Shown: positions 51,419 through 61,517, counted from the first letter of the stretch. The stretch is DNA of 64,000 nucleotides from Mycobacterium sp. PS03-16 (GCF_004570325.1 NZ_SPQO01000002.1:124001-188000); one strand, 5' to 3'. Translations and numbers: made by a program. Notes: generated by a model not told the origin, from the sequence alone.

Positions 51419-52399
51419 GTGGGCACCGAGTGGACCGACAACCGCAAAAATCTGATGCTCTTCTCGGGCCGCGCACACCCCGAACTGGCTGAGCAGGTCG
51501 CCAAGGAACTCGACACCCCGGTGACCGCACAGACCGCGCGCGACTTCGCCAACGGGGAGATCTTCGTCCGCTTCGACGAATCGGTCCGCGGCTGCGACGC
51601 GTTCGTGTTGCAGAGCCATCCCGCGCCGCTGAACACGTGGCTGATGGAACAGCTGCTGATGATCGACGCGCTCAAGCGCGGCAGCGCCAAGCGGATCACC
51701 GCGATCCTGCCGTTCTACCCGTACGCGCGGCAGGACAAGAAGCACCGTGGCCGCGAGCCCATCTCGGCGCGCCTGGTCGCCGACCTGCTCAAGACCGCGG
51801 GGGCGAACCGCATCCTCACCGTCGACCTGCACACCGACCAGATCCAGGGCTTCTTCGACGGGCCGGTCGACCACATGCGGGCGCAGAAGCTGCTCACCGG
51901 CTACATCGCCGACAACTACGCCGACCACGACATGGTGGTCGTCTCCCCCGACTCCGGCCGCGTGCGCGTCGCCGAGAAGTGGGCCGACTCGCTGGGGGGC
52001 GTCCCGCTGGCCTTCATCCACAAGACCCGTGACCCGCTGGTGCCCAACCAGGTGGTGTCCAACCGCGTCGTCGGCGATGTGCGCGGCAAGACCTGCGTGC
52101 TGACCGACGACATGATCGACACCGGCGGCACCATCGCCGGTGCGGTCAAACTGCTCAAGCAGGACGGTGCGGGCGACGTGATCATCGCCGCCACGCACGG
52201 CGTGCTGTCCGACCCGGCGCGCGAGCGGCTCGCGGAGTCCGGCGCCCGCGAGGTGATCGTCACCAACACGCTGCCGATCGGCGAGGACAAGCAGTTCCCG
52301 CAGCTGACCGTGCTGTCGATCGCGCCGTTGCTGGCCAACACCATTCGCGCGGTCTTCGACAACGGGTCGGTCACCAGCCTGTTCGACGGATCGGCCTAG
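51419..52399 (+). CDS. prs: Ribose-phosphate pyrophosphokinase
   Basis: A 326-residue PRPP synthetase with a GTG start (GTEWTDNRKNLMLFSGRAHPEL). The ATP-binding FYPYARQDKKHRGREP flexible loop, the DLHTDQIQGFFDGPVDH segment and the PRPP-binding DDMIDTGGTI are present. It makes PRPP from ribose 5-phosphate for nucleotides, His, Trp and, in mycobacteria, decaprenyl-phosphoryl-arabinose. The arsC gene starts directly at the next base. Confidence 0.97.
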   Translation: MGTEWTDNRKNLMLFSGRAHPELAEQVAKELDTPVTAQTARDFANGEIFVRFDESVRGCDAFVLQSHPAPLNTWLMEQLLMIDALKRGSAKRITAILPFYPYARQDKKHRGREPISARLVADLLKTAGANRILTVDLHTDQIQGFFDGPVDHMRAQKLLTGYIADNYADHDMVVVSPDSGRVRVAEKWADSLGGVPLAFIHKTRDPLVPNQVVSNRVVGDVRGKTCVLTDDMIDTGGTIAGAVKLLKQDGAGDVIIAATHGVLSDPARERLAESGAREVIVTNTLPIGEDKQFPQLTVLSIAPLLANTIRAVFDNGSVTSLFDGSA

Positions 52400-52747
52400 A
52401 TGGCGTCAGAACCGACCATCTACCACAACCCGCGCTGCTCCACGTCGCGTAAGACATTGGAACTGTTGCGGGACAACGGTATCGAGCCGACCGTGGTGCA
52501 GTACCTCAAGACCCCGCCGTCGCGCGACGAGCTGGCCGCGATGATCGAGGCCGCAGGCATCGACGTCCGCACCGCGGTCCGCAAGCGCGAATCACTGTAC
52601 GCGGAGCTCAATCTCGCCGACGCCGATGACGACGCGCTGCTCGACGCGATGGCCGAGCACCCGATCCTGATCGAGCGGCCGTTCGTCGTCACCGCAAAGG
52701 GCACCCGGCTGGCCCGGCCGATCGACGCGGTGCGCGAGATCCTGTGA
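52400..52747 (+). CDS. arsC: ArsC-type arsenate reductase (glutaredoxin-linked family)
   Basis: A 115-residue thioredoxin-fold protein. The catalytic Cys is in NPRCSTSRKTL, and the family segments TVVQYLKTPPSRDEL, RKRESLY and HPILIERPFVVT are present, as well as the substrate-binding Arg near GTRLARP. It would reduce arsenate, although YffB/Spx-like paralogues look similar. There is no ars operon around it. It is embedded between prs and lpqT, with a four-base overlap downstream. Confidence 0.88.
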   Translation: MASEPTIYHNPRCSTSRKTLELLRDNGIEPTVVQYLKTPPSRDELAAMIEAAGIDVRTAVRKRESLYAELNLADADDDALLDAMAEHPILIERPFVVTAKGTRLARPIDAVREIL

Positions 52748-53397
52748 GAGGCCGCCGCGCCGCGGCGACCGTCGCGCTGCTGGTCCTCGCCGTCTCCGGC
52801 TGCGGGCCGAAAACCCCCGACTACGAATCGGTCTGGCGCACGACCAGTTCGGCGCCGCCCACCACCACCGACACCGAGGCCCCGGTGCCCGTCGCCGAGT
52901 ACCTGGACAGCGTCGGGGTGACCGGCCGCACCGTGGCCCCCGACCGGCTGCCCGACCTGACCGTGAGCATCCCGACGCCGCCGGGCTGGCAGGCCTACAC
53001 CGGGACCCAGTTCGAACCGGGCACCCGGGTGATCGCCAAGGGCGACACGTATCCGATCGCGATGCTGCTGGTGTTCGAGCTGACCGGACAGTTCGACCCC
53101 GCCGAGGTGATCAAGCACGGCGACGACGACGCGCGCCTGTCGGAGAACTTCAAGGAACTCAACTCCTCCCAGGAGAACTGGCGCGGCATGCCGTCGGCGA
53201 TGATCGAGGGCAGCTACGACCTCAACGGTCAGCGCATGCAGACCTACAACCGGATCGTCGTCGCGACCGGCGCGCCGCCGGCCAACCAGCGCTACCTGGT
53301 GCAGCTGAGTGTCACCAGCTTCGCCGACGAGGCGCAGCAGCACGGCAAGGACATCGAGTCGATCATCTCCGGTTTCACCGTCGCCCCGAAGGGCTGA
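52744..53397 (+). CDS. lpqT: LpqT-like lipoprotein
   Basis: A 217-residue lipoprotein starting with GTG overlapping the arsC stop. The lipobox is LAVSGC. After a Thr/Pro-rich linker comes the LpqN/LpqT domain (IPTPPGWQAY, IAMLLVFELTGQFDP, then GMPSAMIEGSYDLNGQRMQTYNRIVV). Mycobacterial LpqN-family proteins take part in envelope lipid or TLR2-related functions; the precise role is unknown. The position between prs and rplY matches Rv1016c. Confidence 0.9.
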   Translation: MRGRRAAATVALLVLAVSGCGPKTPDYESVWRTTSSAPPTTTDTEAPVPVAEYLDSVGVTGRTVAPDRLPDLTVSIPTPPGWQAYTGTQFEPGTRVIAKGDTYPIAMLLVFELTGQFDPAEVIKHGDDDARLSENFKELNSSQENWRGMPSAMIEGSYDLNGQRMQTYNRIVVATGAPPANQRYLVQLSVTSFADEAQQHGKDIESIISGFTVAPKG

Positions 53398-53420
53398 GCC
53401 GTCCCGTTACAGTGACAGCC

Positions 53421-54290
53421 ATGAGCAGCTGGACCGCCGCCGACCTGCCCTCCTTCGCCGGCCGCACGGTGATCGTCACCGGCGCCAACAGCGGCCTCGG
53501 CCTGGTGACCGCCCGCGAACTCGCCCGCGCCGGCGCCGACGTCGTCATCGCCGTCCGCAACACCACCAAGGGGGACGAGGCCGCCGCCACCATGCCCGGC
53601 ACCGTCACCGTGCGGCGGCTCGACCTACAGGACCTCGCCTCGGTGCGCGAGTTCGCCGCCGGGGTCGACAAGGTGGACGTGCTGGTCAACAACGCCGGCA
53701 TCATGGCCGTCCCCTACGCCCAGACCGTCGACGGCTTCGAGAGCCAGATCGGCACCAACCACCTCGGACATTTCGCGCTGACCAACCTGCTGCTGCCGGT
53801 GATCACCGACCGGGTGGTCACGGTGAGTTCGTTCATGCACGTCCTCGGGCGCATCAACCTCACCGACCTCAACTGGAAGGCGCGGCCGTACTCGGCATGG
53901 CTGGCCTACGGACAGTCCAAGCTGGCGAACCTGCTGTTCACCAGCGAACTGCAGCGGCGGCTGCGCCGCGCCGGCAGCCCGGTGCGGGCGCTGGCCGCGC
54001 ACCCCGGCTACTCGCACACCAACCTGCAGGGCCACTCCGGGCGCAAGCTCGGCGATTCCCTCATGGCGATCGGCGGCAGATACCTCGCCACCGACGCCGA
54101 TTTCGGCGCTCGCCAGACGCTCTACGCGGTGGCCGAGGACCTGCCCGGGGACACCTTCGTCGGCCCGAAGTACGCGATGCGCGGCGCCTCCGGCCGGGTG
54201 TGGCGCACCCCCCGGGCCCGTGACCTGTCGACCGCCGCCGGCCTGTGGGAGCTGTCCGAGCAGCTCACCGACACCAAATTCACGCTCTGA
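53421..54290 (+). CDS. Short-chain dehydrogenase/reductase
   Basis: A 289-residue SDR from ATG 53421. The NAD(P)-binding motif is [13 protein letters not shown], followed by [20 protein letters not shown], the catalytic Ser in VTVSSFMH, and YGQSK (Tyr and Lys). The sequence resembles retinol-dehydrogenase/oxidoreductase-type SDRs of mycobacteria. The substrate is unknown. It is inserted between lpqT and rplY, which are adjacent in M. tuberculosis. Confidence 0.92.
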   Translation: MSSWTAADLPSFAGRTVIVTGANSGLGLVTARELARAGADVVIAVRNTTKGDEAAATMPGTVTVRRLDLQDLASVREFAAGVDKVDVLVNNAGIMAVPYAQTVDGFESQIGTNHLGHFALTNLLLPVITDRVVTVSSFMHVLGRINLTDLNWKARPYSAWLAYGQSKLANLLFTSELQRRLRRAGSPVRALAAHPGYSHTNLQGHSGRKLGDSLMAIGGRYLATDADFGARQTLYAVAEDLPGDTFVGPKYAMRGASGRVWRTPRARDLSTAAGLWELSEQLTDTKFTL

Positions 54291-54448
54291 GGCCGACGGC
54301 GCGATTTCGTCGGTCCCGGCCGGGTGCGGTAGCCTCGACGACGCATCACGGCGAGGGTGGCTCGACCACCGTTATCGACGGGAACACTGCGTTCACGCTC
54401 TTGCGATCCCCGCCGTGCGATATCACCGGCATACAGGAGCAAGACATC

Positions 54449-55132
54449 ATGGCCAAGAATTCGGCCCCCACGACCAAGCTGTCCGTCGCGGTCCGCACGG
54501 AGACCGGCAAGGGCGCCTCGCGCCGCGCCCGCCGCGAGGGCAAGGTCCCCGCGGTGCTCTACGGCCACGGCACCGAGCCGCAGCACCTCGAGATCGACGG
54601 TCACGACTTCGCCGCCGTGCTGCGCCACAGCGGCACCAACGCGGTGCTGACCCTCGACATCGACGGCACAGAGCAGCTCGCGCTGACCAAGTCGCTCGAC
54701 ATCCACCCCATCCGCCGCAACATCCAGCACGCCGACCTGCTGGTGGTGCGCCGCGGGGAGAAGGTCACCGTCGAGGTCACCGTCACCGTCGAGGGCGAGG
54801 CCACCCCGGGCGCGCTGGTCACCCAGGAGGCCAACGCCGTCGAGATCGAGGCCGAGGCGCTGTCCATCCCCGAGGGCCTGACCGTGTCGGTCGAGGGCGC
54901 CGAGGAAGGCACGCAGATCACCGCCGGCCAACTGGAGCTGCCGTCGGGCGTGACCCTGGTGTCCGACCCCGAGCTGCTGGTCGTCAACGTCGTGACCGCC
55001 CCGACCGCCGAGGAGCTCGAGGCCGAGGGTGGCGGCGCGTCGCTCGAGGAGCAGGCCGCCGAGGCCGCCGAAGGGGAAGCCGAGGCCGAGGGCGAGGGCG
55101 AGCAGCCGGCCGACGAGAAGCCGGCCGAGTAG
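54449..55132 (+). CDS. rplY: Ribosomal protein bL25 (Ctc form)
   Basis: A 227-residue general-stress form of L25. The N-terminal 5S-rRNA-binding domain ([24 protein letters not shown]) and the beta-rich TL5/Ctc domain ([23 protein letters not shown]) are intact. The tail is a run of Glu/Ala typical of actinobacterial forms. The start at 54449 follows an AGGAG-like site; an in-frame extension to 54245 overlaps the SDR gene and is not convincing. It is followed 6 bp later by pth, the usual partner. Confidence 0.96.
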   Translation: MAKNSAPTTKLSVAVRTETGKGASRRARREGKVPAVLYGHGTEPQHLEIDGHDFAAVLRHSGTNAVLTLDIDGTEQLALTKSLDIHPIRRNIQHADLLVVRRGEKVTVEVTVTVEGEATPGALVTQEANAVEIEAEALSIPEGLTVSVEGAEEGTQITAGQLELPSGVTLVSDPELLVVNVVTAPTAEELEAEGGGASLEEQAAEAAEGEAEAEGEGEQPADEKPAE

Positions 55133-55138
55133 GACTCG

Positions 55139-55717
55139 ATGGCCGAGCCCCTGCTGGTGGTGGGCCTGGGCAACCCCGGGCCCAACTACGCCAAAACCCG
55201 GCACAACCTCGGCTTCATGGTCGCCGACCTGCTGGCCGGCCGGTTGGGCTCGGCCTTCAAGACACACCGCAAATCGGGTGCGGAGGTCGCCACCGGCCGG
55301 CTCGCGGGCCGGTCGGTGGTGCTGGCCAAACCGCGCACCTACATGAACGAGTCGGGCCGCCACGTCGGCCCGCTGGCGAAGTTCTATTCGATCGCCCCGG
55401 CCGACGTCATCGTCATCCACGATGAACTCGACATCGACTTCGGCCGGATCCGGCTGAAGTTCGGGGGCGGCGTCGCCGGGCACAACGGCCTCAAGTCGGT
55501 CGCCGCCGCGCTGGGCACCAAGGACTATCAGCGGGTCCGCGTCGGCGTTGGACGCCCACCCGGGCGTAAAGAGCCGGCGACATTCGTGCTCGAGACCTTC
55601 ACCGCGACTGAGCGTCCCGAGGTGCCGACGATCTGCGAGCAGGCCGCCGACGCCACCGAGCTGCTGATCGCCCAGGGCCTGGAGCCGGCCCAGAACATCG
55701 TGCACGCCTGGGGCTGA
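55139..55717 (+). CDS. pth: Peptidyl-tRNA hydrolase
   Basis: A 192-residue enzyme freeing stalled peptidyl-tRNAs. The signatures [19 protein letters not shown] (with the catalytic His), [28 protein letters not shown] and AGHNGLKS are all present. Full length. Coupled to rplY as in most actinobacteria. The palindromic element beginning at 55739 follows its stop. Confidence 0.97.
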   Translation: MAEPLLVVGLGNPGPNYAKTRHNLGFMVADLLAGRLGSAFKTHRKSGAEVATGRLAGRSVVLAKPRTYMNESGRHVGPLAKFYSIAPADVIVIHDELDIDFGRIRLKFGGGVAGHNGLKSVAAALGTKDYQRVRVGVGRPPGRKEPATFVLETFTATERPEVPTICEQAADATELLIAQGLEPAQNIVHAWG

Positions 55718-55738
55718 GCATGCCCTCGTTCTTCCGCA

Positions 55739-55796
55739 CGAGCAGACGCAAAGTCGCGCTTTTCCGGGCGGATTCGTGCGAGTCTGCGTCTGCTCG
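55739..55796. repeat. Palindromic intergenic element, copy 1
   Basis: Perfect 12-bp arms CGAGCAGACGCA (55739-55750) and TGCGTCTGCTCG (55785-55796) enclose 34 nt that can pair further. It lies just after pth. The outer core AGACGCAAA recurs at 59821-59876. It is likely a dispersed mycobacterial hairpin element acting as terminator for pth. Confidence 0.65.
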
Positions 55797-55811
55797 CGGG
55801 GGCGGGTGGAC

Positions 55812-56339
55812 ATGCCGCTGGTGACCGTCGGCCACGGGCGGCTCGACCGCCAGGCGCTGTCGGCGCTGTTGACCGGCGCGGGGGTCCGGAGCCTGGTCGA
55901 CATCCGCCGCTTCCCCGGCAGCCGCGCCAATCCCGATGTGGCGCGCGACGCCCTCCCCCGGTGGCTGCCCGCCACCGGCATCGACTATCGGTGGGACGAG
56001 CGGCTCGGCGGGCGGCGCCGCCTGGCCGCTGACGAACCGCGCGAGGATCCGTGGTGGCGCGTCGAGCAGTTCGCCGCCTACGCCGCGCACACGCGCACCG
56101 CCGAATTCGACGCGGCGCTGCGGGAGGTGCTCTCCGACAGCGTCGATCACGTCGTGGCGGTCATGTGCAGTGAGAGCGTGTGGTGGCGGTGCCACCGTCG
56201 GCTGGTCGCCGACGTCGCGGTGCTGCGCTTCGGCGCACCGACCACCCATCTCATGCACGACGGGGCCCCGGTCCCCCATCCGGTGGCCGAGGGTGCGCGG
56301 GTGCGCGCCGACGGCTACGTCGTGTGGGACGGCACCTGA
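55812..56339 (+). CDS. DUF488 protein
   Basis: A 175-residue protein from ATG 55812 (MPLVTVGHGRLD). The family pattern is LVDIRRFPGSRANP, then WDERLGGRRR, FAAYAAHTRTAEF and the Cys-containing MCSESVWWRCHRRLVAD. The two Cys with nearby Arg/His are conserved in DUF488 and suggest a redox or nucleic-acid role, but the function is not known. The start at 55776 is less likely because it lies inside the hairpin element. Confidence 0.88.
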   Translation: MPLVTVGHGRLDRQALSALLTGAGVRSLVDIRRFPGSRANPDVARDALPRWLPATGIDYRWDERLGGRRRLAADEPREDPWWRVEQFAAYAAHTRTAEFDAALREVLSDSVDHVVAVMCSESVWWRCHRRLVADVAVLRFGAPTTHLMHDGAPVPHPVAEGARVRADGYVVWDGT

Positions 56340-56388
56340 CGTGCAACGCCCTGGGGCCGGGCGCTCACCCCGGCCCGGGGCATGTCCG

Positions 56389-56700
56389 TCAGCTCACCCG
56401 GCGACGACCCTGCACTTTCCCCACGATCCACAGCAGGAGCACCGCTCCGAGGATCGCAGTGAACAGTGTGAACCACCAACCGCCGCTGGCGGTGTCGACG
56501 AAGAAGCTCAACAGGAACCCGCCGAGCAGCGCCCCGACGACGCCGATCACGATGTTCATCAGCAGACCGGACCCGCTGCCCTTCATGATCTTCCCGGCAA
56601 TCCATCCGGCGATCGCGCCGATGATGATGTAGCCGATCCAGCCGACGCTGGTCAACGTCGACGAGCGGGCGAGAATCTCAGTAGTCGCGAGCACGTCCAT
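56389..56700 (-). CDS. GlsB/YeaQ/YmgE-family membrane protein
   Basis: A 103-residue integral membrane protein with three hydrophobic segments rich in Gly (IIIGAIAGWIAGKIMKG, VIGVVGALLGGFLLSFF and a final ILGAVLLLWIVG). The GWIAG(K)-type motif and the short basic tail are typical of the transglycosylase-associated protein family. It is stress-induced in many bacteria, with no enzymatic activity shown. Preceded at 56701-56836 by a 136-bp gap with nothing recognised. Confidence 0.88.
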   Translation of the reverse strand: MDVLATTEILARSSTLTSVGWIGYIIIGAIAGWIAGKIMKGSGSGLLMNIVIGVVGALLGGFLLSFFVDTASGGWWFTLFTAILGAVLLLWIVGKVQGRRRVS

Positions 56701-56836
56701 CAAACATCTCCCTACCTCGTTGTCAGGTCTACCGCCATCCGGCAGCCATAGACCTGAAGACGGGTACCGCACGACCGCCACGGTCAAAACAACGATTGGG
56801 CCACAATTGGGCCAACGCTGCGAATCCCGCGCCGGT

Positions 56837-57892
56837 TCAGCGCGTGCGGTTGCGGATCCCGCTGTCGACGATCTTGACCGGCTTGTGCGGATACCGCCGC
56901 TCGGCGTGCGCCTGGGCCGCCGAATTCGGCAACACGTAGAGCGTCTCGCGCTTGTCCTGCAACGGCTTGAGCACCAGGTCCATGAAGCCTTTGCGGTCGG
57001 TGAGGTAGGGCTCGATGACGTCCTCGCCGGCCGGACACACCGCCAGGCAGTACGCCGCCTTGTAGTTGGCCTTGAACGACAGGCTCTGCCACATCGACGC
57101 GTTCTCGGAATCACTGACCCGGCTGCGGAACTCCTCGGCATCGGCGCTGTCGGCGACGGTCTGCGCCCAGTCGGTGAAGCCGCCCATGAACTCCCGGTAG
57201 TTGTGCACCGAGCAGGCGACGAAGTCGAACTCGCCGTCCTTGCCGATCGCCCCCACCGGGCACGCGGCGACGCACAGCTTGCACTCCAGACACGGTGAAT
57301 AGTCGAGCGGCGCACCGTATTCGGAGACCGCGGCGTCGACAAGCACCGTGGCGAGCAGGATGAAGTTGCCGAACCGCGGGTGGATGACGTTGCGGTGGAT
57401 ACCCATCGCGCCGAGTCCGGCCGCCACCGCGACGGGTTTGTGCGCGACCACCCAGATGCGGCCGGGATAGCGGTCCATCTCCATGGGGAACGTCGCCGAC
57501 GGGTTCAACGCCCGGTGCCCGGCATCCTGCAGTGCCCGGGTGATGCGGTGCGCGGCTTCGTTGATGATCTCGCCGCTGCGGTGGAACTCCTGGTTGGCCA
57601 CGCTGCGGGCGGTCGAGCGCACGTTGTCCCGGTTCATTCGCACCACCAGCGACAGGTAGCTGTGCACCCCGGGCAACGCGGCGTCGGCGTGGTCGCGTTC
57701 GGACGCCAGGTCCGGGTTGTCCACCGCGGCGAACCCGACGTCGTCGGCACCCGCCTCCAGACAGATCTTGCGTAACCAGGCGGCATCGAGGACACCCGGG
57801 CGCTTCGGCGGCCGGGCCAGCGCGGCCTGCACTGTGGGATGGGCGGCCAGCTTGGCGGGCAGCTTCGGAACCGTGGCGTCGTGCAGCGTCAT
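56837..57892 (-). CDS. QueG-like 4Fe-4S protein
   Basis: A 351-residue protein with a ferredoxin-like centre: CLECKLCVAACPVGAI, then a second cluster ligand set in CLAVCPAGED. The N-terminal part (GADDVGFAAVDNP, VVRMNRDNV, AAGLGAMGIHRNVIHPRFG) resembles epoxyqueuosine reductase (QueG) and related reductive-dehalogenase-like proteins, which bind cobalamin in that domain. A queuosine role is not assured, since no other queuosine genes are near. It may be a related reductase of unknown substrate. Confidence 0.78.
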   Translation of the reverse strand: MTLHDATVPKLPAKLAAHPTVQAALARPPKRPGVLDAAWLRKICLEAGADDVGFAAVDNPDLASERDHADAALPGVHSYLSLVVRMNRDNVRSTARSVANQEFHRSGEIINEAAHRITRALQDAGHRALNPSATFPMEMDRYPGRIWVVAHKPVAVAAGLGAMGIHRNVIHPRFGNFILLATVLVDAAVSEYGAPLDYSPCLECKLCVAACPVGAIGKDGEFDFVACSVHNYREFMGGFTDWAQTVADSADAEEFRSRVSDSENASMWQSLSFKANYKAAYCLAVCPAGEDVIEPYLTDRKGFMDLVLKPLQDKRETLYVLPNSAAQAHAERRYPHKPVKIVDSGIRNRTR

Positions 57893-57970
57893 GCAGCTGA
57901 GTATAGCTTGTCATACTCAGCTCGGGCCGCCCGGTCGCGCCCCGATGCGCCGGCGCCCGCCCCGGGTGCC

Positions 57971-58816
57971 TCAGCCGGCCGTGCGGCGCGCGTAGGCACG
58001 CAGCGCGAACGGCGCGAAGACCGCCGTCAGCGCCAGCGACCACAGGATCGTCGACAGCACCGGATGCTGCAGCGGCAGCTGCGCATCGGGTGCGGCCGGT
58101 CCCCCGTTGCCCCACAGCTCGCGCATCGCCTGCGCCAGCGACGACACCGGGTTCCACTCGGCGATGACGCGCAGCCAGTGCGGCATGGGCTCGGTCGGCA
58201 CGAAGGTGTTGGCCAGGAACGTCACCGGGAACAGCGCGGTGAACATGACGCCGTTGACGGCCTCCACCGACCGCATCAGCGAGCCGATGAGAATGCCGAA
58301 CCACACCATCGCGAAGCCGAACAACAGCAGCAGCGCGAACGCCAGCACGGCCTCGGCGATGCCGCCGCGGATCCGCCACCCGATGGCCAGGCCGGTGAGC
58401 GACATGACCACCACACCCAGCGAGGAGTGGATGATGCTGGCGATGCTGCGGCCGATCAGCACCGACGACCGTGAGATCGGCAGGCTGCGGAACCGGTCGA
58501 TGATGCCCTTCTCGACATCGGCGGTGATCCCGGAGGCCACCACGAACGCCGAGAACACGATGGTCTGCGCGAGGATCCCGGCCAGCAGGTACTCCCGGTA
58601 GGACGGGCCGCCGGTGTTGATCGAGGCGCCGAACACGAACGCGAACAGCAACACGAACATGATCGGCTGCGCGGTGACGTCACTGAGCATCTCGGGCATG
58701 CGCTTGGTGTGGATCATGTTGCGCTTGACCATGATCCACGACTGCTGCGCGAGGTTTGTGCGATGCGTGCGCGGGCGCTGTGTCTGGTCGCGCAGCTGCG
58801 GGGCGACGGCGGTCAT
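57971..58816 (-). CDS. ABC-2 type export permease (DrrB-like)
   Basis: A 281-residue permease with six hydrophobic segments. The start is chosen at 58816, where its ATG overlaps the ATPase stop by four bases (ATGA). The ABC-2 signature is visible in QPIMFVLLFAFVFG, GITADVEKGIIDRFRSLPISR and NPVSSLAQAMRELW. Daunorubicin-type DrrB permeases export drugs or lipids. The substrate of this pair is unknown. In-frame sequence upstream of 58816 belongs to the ATPase gene. Confidence 0.9.
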   Translation of the reverse strand: MTAVAPQLRDQTQRPRTHRTNLAQQSWIMVKRNMIHTKRMPEMLSDVTAQPIMFVLLFAFVFGASINTGGPSYREYLLAGILAQTIVFSAFVVASGITADVEKGIIDRFRSLPISRSSVLIGRSIASIIHSSLGVVVMSLTGLAIGWRIRGGIAEAVLAFALLLLFGFAMVWFGILIGSLMRSVEAVNGVMFTALFPVTFLANTFVPTEPMPHWLRVIAEWNPVSSLAQAMRELWGNGGPAAPDAQLPLQHPVLSTILWSLALTAVFAPFALRAYARRTAG

Positions 58817-59769
58817 ACGCCCGCCTCCTGTTCGTCGTCGGTGCGGTGTCCGGTCAGGGAGAGGAACACGTCGTCGAGGCTGGGCCGCGACAGGCCGATG
58901 TCGTCGACGTCGATGCCGCTGTCCCGCAGCCAGCCGGCGACGCGGACCATGTCGGCCAGCCCGTCGGCGGCGGCGGTCAGCCGGCGCGCGCCGGCGTCGA
59001 CGAACACCTCGGCGCCGGTCTTGGCCAGCAGGGCCTCGGCGGCGGCGAGGGAGTCCCCGTCGGCCACCGTGACCACCAGGCTGGCGTTGCCGGCCTGCCG
59101 CTTGAGTTCCAGCGGCGACCCCTCGGCGATGATGCGGCCCTTGTCGATCACCACGATGTTGTCGGCCAGCTGATCGGCCTCCTCGAGGTACTGGGTGGTG
59201 AGCAGCAGCGTGGTGCCGCCCTGCACGAGTTCGCGCAGCACGTCCCACAAATCGCTGCGGCTGCGGGGATCGAGCCCGGTGGTCGGCTCGTCGAGGAACA
59301 GCACCGGCGGCGCGGCCAGCAGGCTGACCGCCAGGTCGAGGCGCCGGCGCATCCCGCCGGAGTACGACTTGACCACCCGGTCGGCGGCGTCGGCGATCGC
59401 GAACCGTTCCAGCAGCTCGTCACCGAGGCGGGCGAGCTCCTTGCGCCGGATGCCGTACAGGCCCCCGATCATGCGGATGTTCTCGCGCCCGGTGAGCAGC
59501 TCGTCGACGGTGGCGACCTGGCCGGTGAGCCCCATGTTGCGCCGTACCTCGTCGGGCTGGGTGCGCACGTCGAACCCGGCGACGCGGGCGGTGCCGCTGG
59601 TGGGTTCGGTCAGCGTGGTCATCATCCGCACCGTCGTGGTCTTGCCCGCGCCGTTGGGCCCGAGCAGGCCGAGCACCGTGCCCTCGGGCACGGCGAAGCT
59701 CACCCGGTCCACGGCGGTGTGGTCACCGAACCGCTTCACCAGATCGACGGCCTCGATCGCCAGGGTCAT
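58813..59769 (-). CDS. ABC transporter ATP-binding protein (DrrA-like)
   Basis: A 318-residue ATPase. It has Walker A LLGPNGAGKTTTVRM, Q-loop in GLTGQVATVDELLTG, signature YSGGMRRRLDLAVSLL, Walker B LFLDEPTTGLDP and the H-loop region TTQYLEEADQL. The C-terminal 100 residues are the extra domain of DrrA-type exporters. It forms an exporter with the downstream permease. A hairpin element at 59821-59876 separates it from the acyl-AMP ligase gene. Confidence 0.94.
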   Translation of the reverse strand: MTLAIEAVDLVKRFGDHTAVDRVSFAVPEGTVLGLLGPNGAGKTTTVRMMTTLTEPTSGTARVAGFDVRTQPDEVRRNMGLTGQVATVDELLTGRENIRMIGGLYGIRRKELARLGDELLERFAIADAADRVVKSYSGGMRRRLDLAVSLLAAPPVLFLDEPTTGLDPRSRSDLWDVLRELVQGGTTLLLTTQYLEEADQLADNIVVIDKGRIIAEGSPLELKRQAGNASLVVTVADGDSLAAAEALLAKTGAEVFVDAGARRLTAAADGLADMVRVAGWLRDSGIDVDDIGLSRPSLDDVFLSLTGHRTDDEQEAGV

Positions 59770-59820
59770 GCCCCCGACGGTAGCGGTGCGCTACGACACC
59801 CGGCCATTCACTTTCTGCGC

Positions 59821-59876
59821 GAACAGACGCAAAAGTGCCCGAAACGCGGCGGTTTCGGGCACTTTTGCGTCTGCTC
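59821..59876. repeat. Palindromic intergenic element, copy 2 (long hairpin)
   Basis: Arms 59821-59845 and 59852-59876 are reverse complements over 25 bp with one mismatch, around a 6-nt loop. The outer part carries CAGACGCAAAAG, matching copy 1 at 55739-55796. It lies 6 bp after the stop of the acyl-AMP ligase gene on the minus strand and is likely its terminator, as well as a member of a dispersed repeat family. Confidence 0.7.
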
Positions 59877-59882
59877 GGCGGG

Positions 59883-61517
59883 TTAGGTGACCAGCGAGAC
59901 CGAGTTGGCGCGGCGCAGCTTGCCCGACGGGGTCTTCGGGATGGTGCCGGGCCCGAGGACCACCACGTTGCGCGGCCGCATGTCGACCTCGGCGACCACC
60001 TCGTGGGCGACCTGGTGCTCGATGCGGCGCACCTCGGCCGGGTCCTGCCAGGCGTTCGACTCCACCGCGACCGCGAAGGTCTCGCGCGAGTGGCCTGCGT
60101 CGAGCCGGACCGCCACCGCACAGCCCGGGCGCACGCCCTCGACGCGGCCGGCGGCGCGTTCGATGTCGGTCGGGTAGATGTTGCGCCCGGCCATGATGAT
60201 GACGTCCTTGACGCGGCCGCACACCACGACGTGGCCTTCCTCGGTCAGGTAGCCGAGGTCGCCGGTGTCGTACCAGCCGTGCTCGTCCTGGGCGGGCACG
60301 AAGCCGCCCATCGTGATGTAGCCGGGGGTCAGCGGCTCACCGCGCAGCTCGATGACGCCGACGCCGCGCGCGGCCATCACGTTGCCCTGCTCGTCGATGA
60401 TCCGCGCCTCCAGGCCCTCCAGCAGTGGGCCCAGCGTGGCCAGCCGCTTGGTGTTGCCCTTGGTGGCGGGGACGGCGCGGCGCAGCGCGGCCAGCAGGTC
60501 GGCGTCGACCTCGTCGACCACCAGGCCGGCGCCGCACTTGGAGAACGACACCGCCAGCGTGGTCTCGGCCATGCCGTAGGCGGGCAGGATCGCCTCGGGC
60601 GACAGGCCGAACGGCCGGCCCGCGTCGATCAGATCCTCGACGTCGGCCGGTTCGACCGGCTCGGCGCCCGAGAGCGCGAACCGCAGCGTGGACAGGTCGA
60701 AGTCACCCGGGGTGGCGTTGCGGCGCAGCCGCTTGGCCAGCAGCGCGTACGCGAAGTTCGGCGCGGCCGTCATCGTGCCCTTGTACTTGTCGATCAGCCG
60801 GGCCCACAGCAGCGTGTCGCGCAGGAAGTCCAAGGGCGTGACCTTGACCAGCTCGGCGCCGAAGTACATCGGGATGGTGAGGAAGCCGACCATGCCCATG
60901 TCGTGGAAACAGGGCAGCCAGCTGACCATGACGTCCTTGGTGACGTCGTACTCGGCGCCGATGAACATCGCCTCGGCGTTGGAGTAGATGTTGCGGTGGG
61001 TGATCTGCACGGCCTTCGGAGATCCAGTGGAGCCGCTCGTCAGCTGCATCAACGCGAGGTCGTCCTCGCCGACCTCGACGGGGTCGACGGGCTCGGCGGC
61101 CAGCAGGTCGGTGACCGTGAGGACCGTGATGCCCTTCTCCTCGAGCACCGGGATGGCGGCGGTGAACGGTTCGCCGACGATGACGGCCTTCGCCTCGATC
61201 ATCCCGATGACCGTGAGGGTGTCCTCGGCCCAGACCGCCAGGTCGGTGCGCGGGGTCGGCTGGTGCAGCATGGTCAGGCTGGCGCCGCGCATCCACACGC
61301 CCTGCGCGGTCGGGGCGATCTCGACGGGAAGTCCCTCGAGCACGCCGACCGCGTCGCCGAGTCCGATGCCGGCCGCGGCCAGGCCGCCGGCGATGCGCCG
61401 GGCCCGCTCGTGCACCTCACCCCAGGTGTGGCGGACGGGCTCGTGCGGCTCGCCGGTCACCATGCCGGTGTTCACGGTGCGCGCGTTGCGGTACATCTTC
61501 TCGGTGAACCTGCTCAC
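59883..61517 (-). CDS. Acyl-AMP/CoA ligase (Pks16/Rv1013-like)
   Basis: A 544-residue adenylating enzyme from GTG 61517, which follows AGGAGG; the same length as Rv1013. It has the AMP-binding P-loop [13 protein letters not shown], the motif [30 protein letters not shown] and a C-terminal catalytic Lys in KTPSGKLRR. The protein belongs to the fatty-acyl-AMP ligase group despite the pks16 name. Substrate unknown, likely a long-chain acid for lipid synthesis. The in-frame extension to 61724 is GC-rich and lacks a start signal. Last of the rpfB-ksgA-ispE run. Confidence 0.9.
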   Translation of the reverse strand: MSRFTEKMYRNARTVNTGMVTGEPHEPVRHTWGEVHERARRIAGGLAAAGIGLGDAVGVLEGLPVEIAPTAQGVWMRGASLTMLHQPTPRTDLAVWAEDTLTVIGMIEAKAVIVGEPFTAAIPVLEEKGITVLTVTDLLAAEPVDPVEVGEDDLALMQLTSGSTGSPKAVQITHRNIYSNAEAMFIGAEYDVTKDVMVSWLPCFHDMGMVGFLTIPMYFGAELVKVTPLDFLRDTLLWARLIDKYKGTMTAAPNFAYALLAKRLRRNATPGDFDLSTLRFALSGAEPVEPADVEDLIDAGRPFGLSPEAILPAYGMAETTLAVSFSKCGAGLVVDEVDADLLAALRRAVPATKGNTKRLATLGPLLEGLEARIIDEQGNVMAARGVGVIELRGEPLTPGYITMGGFVPAQDEHGWYDTGDLGYLTEEGHVVVCGRVKDVIIMAGRNIYPTDIERAAGRVEGVRPGCAVAVRLDAGHSRETFAVAVESNAWQDPAEVRRIEHQVAHEVVAEVDMRPRNVVVLGPGTIPKTPSGKLRRANSVSLVT

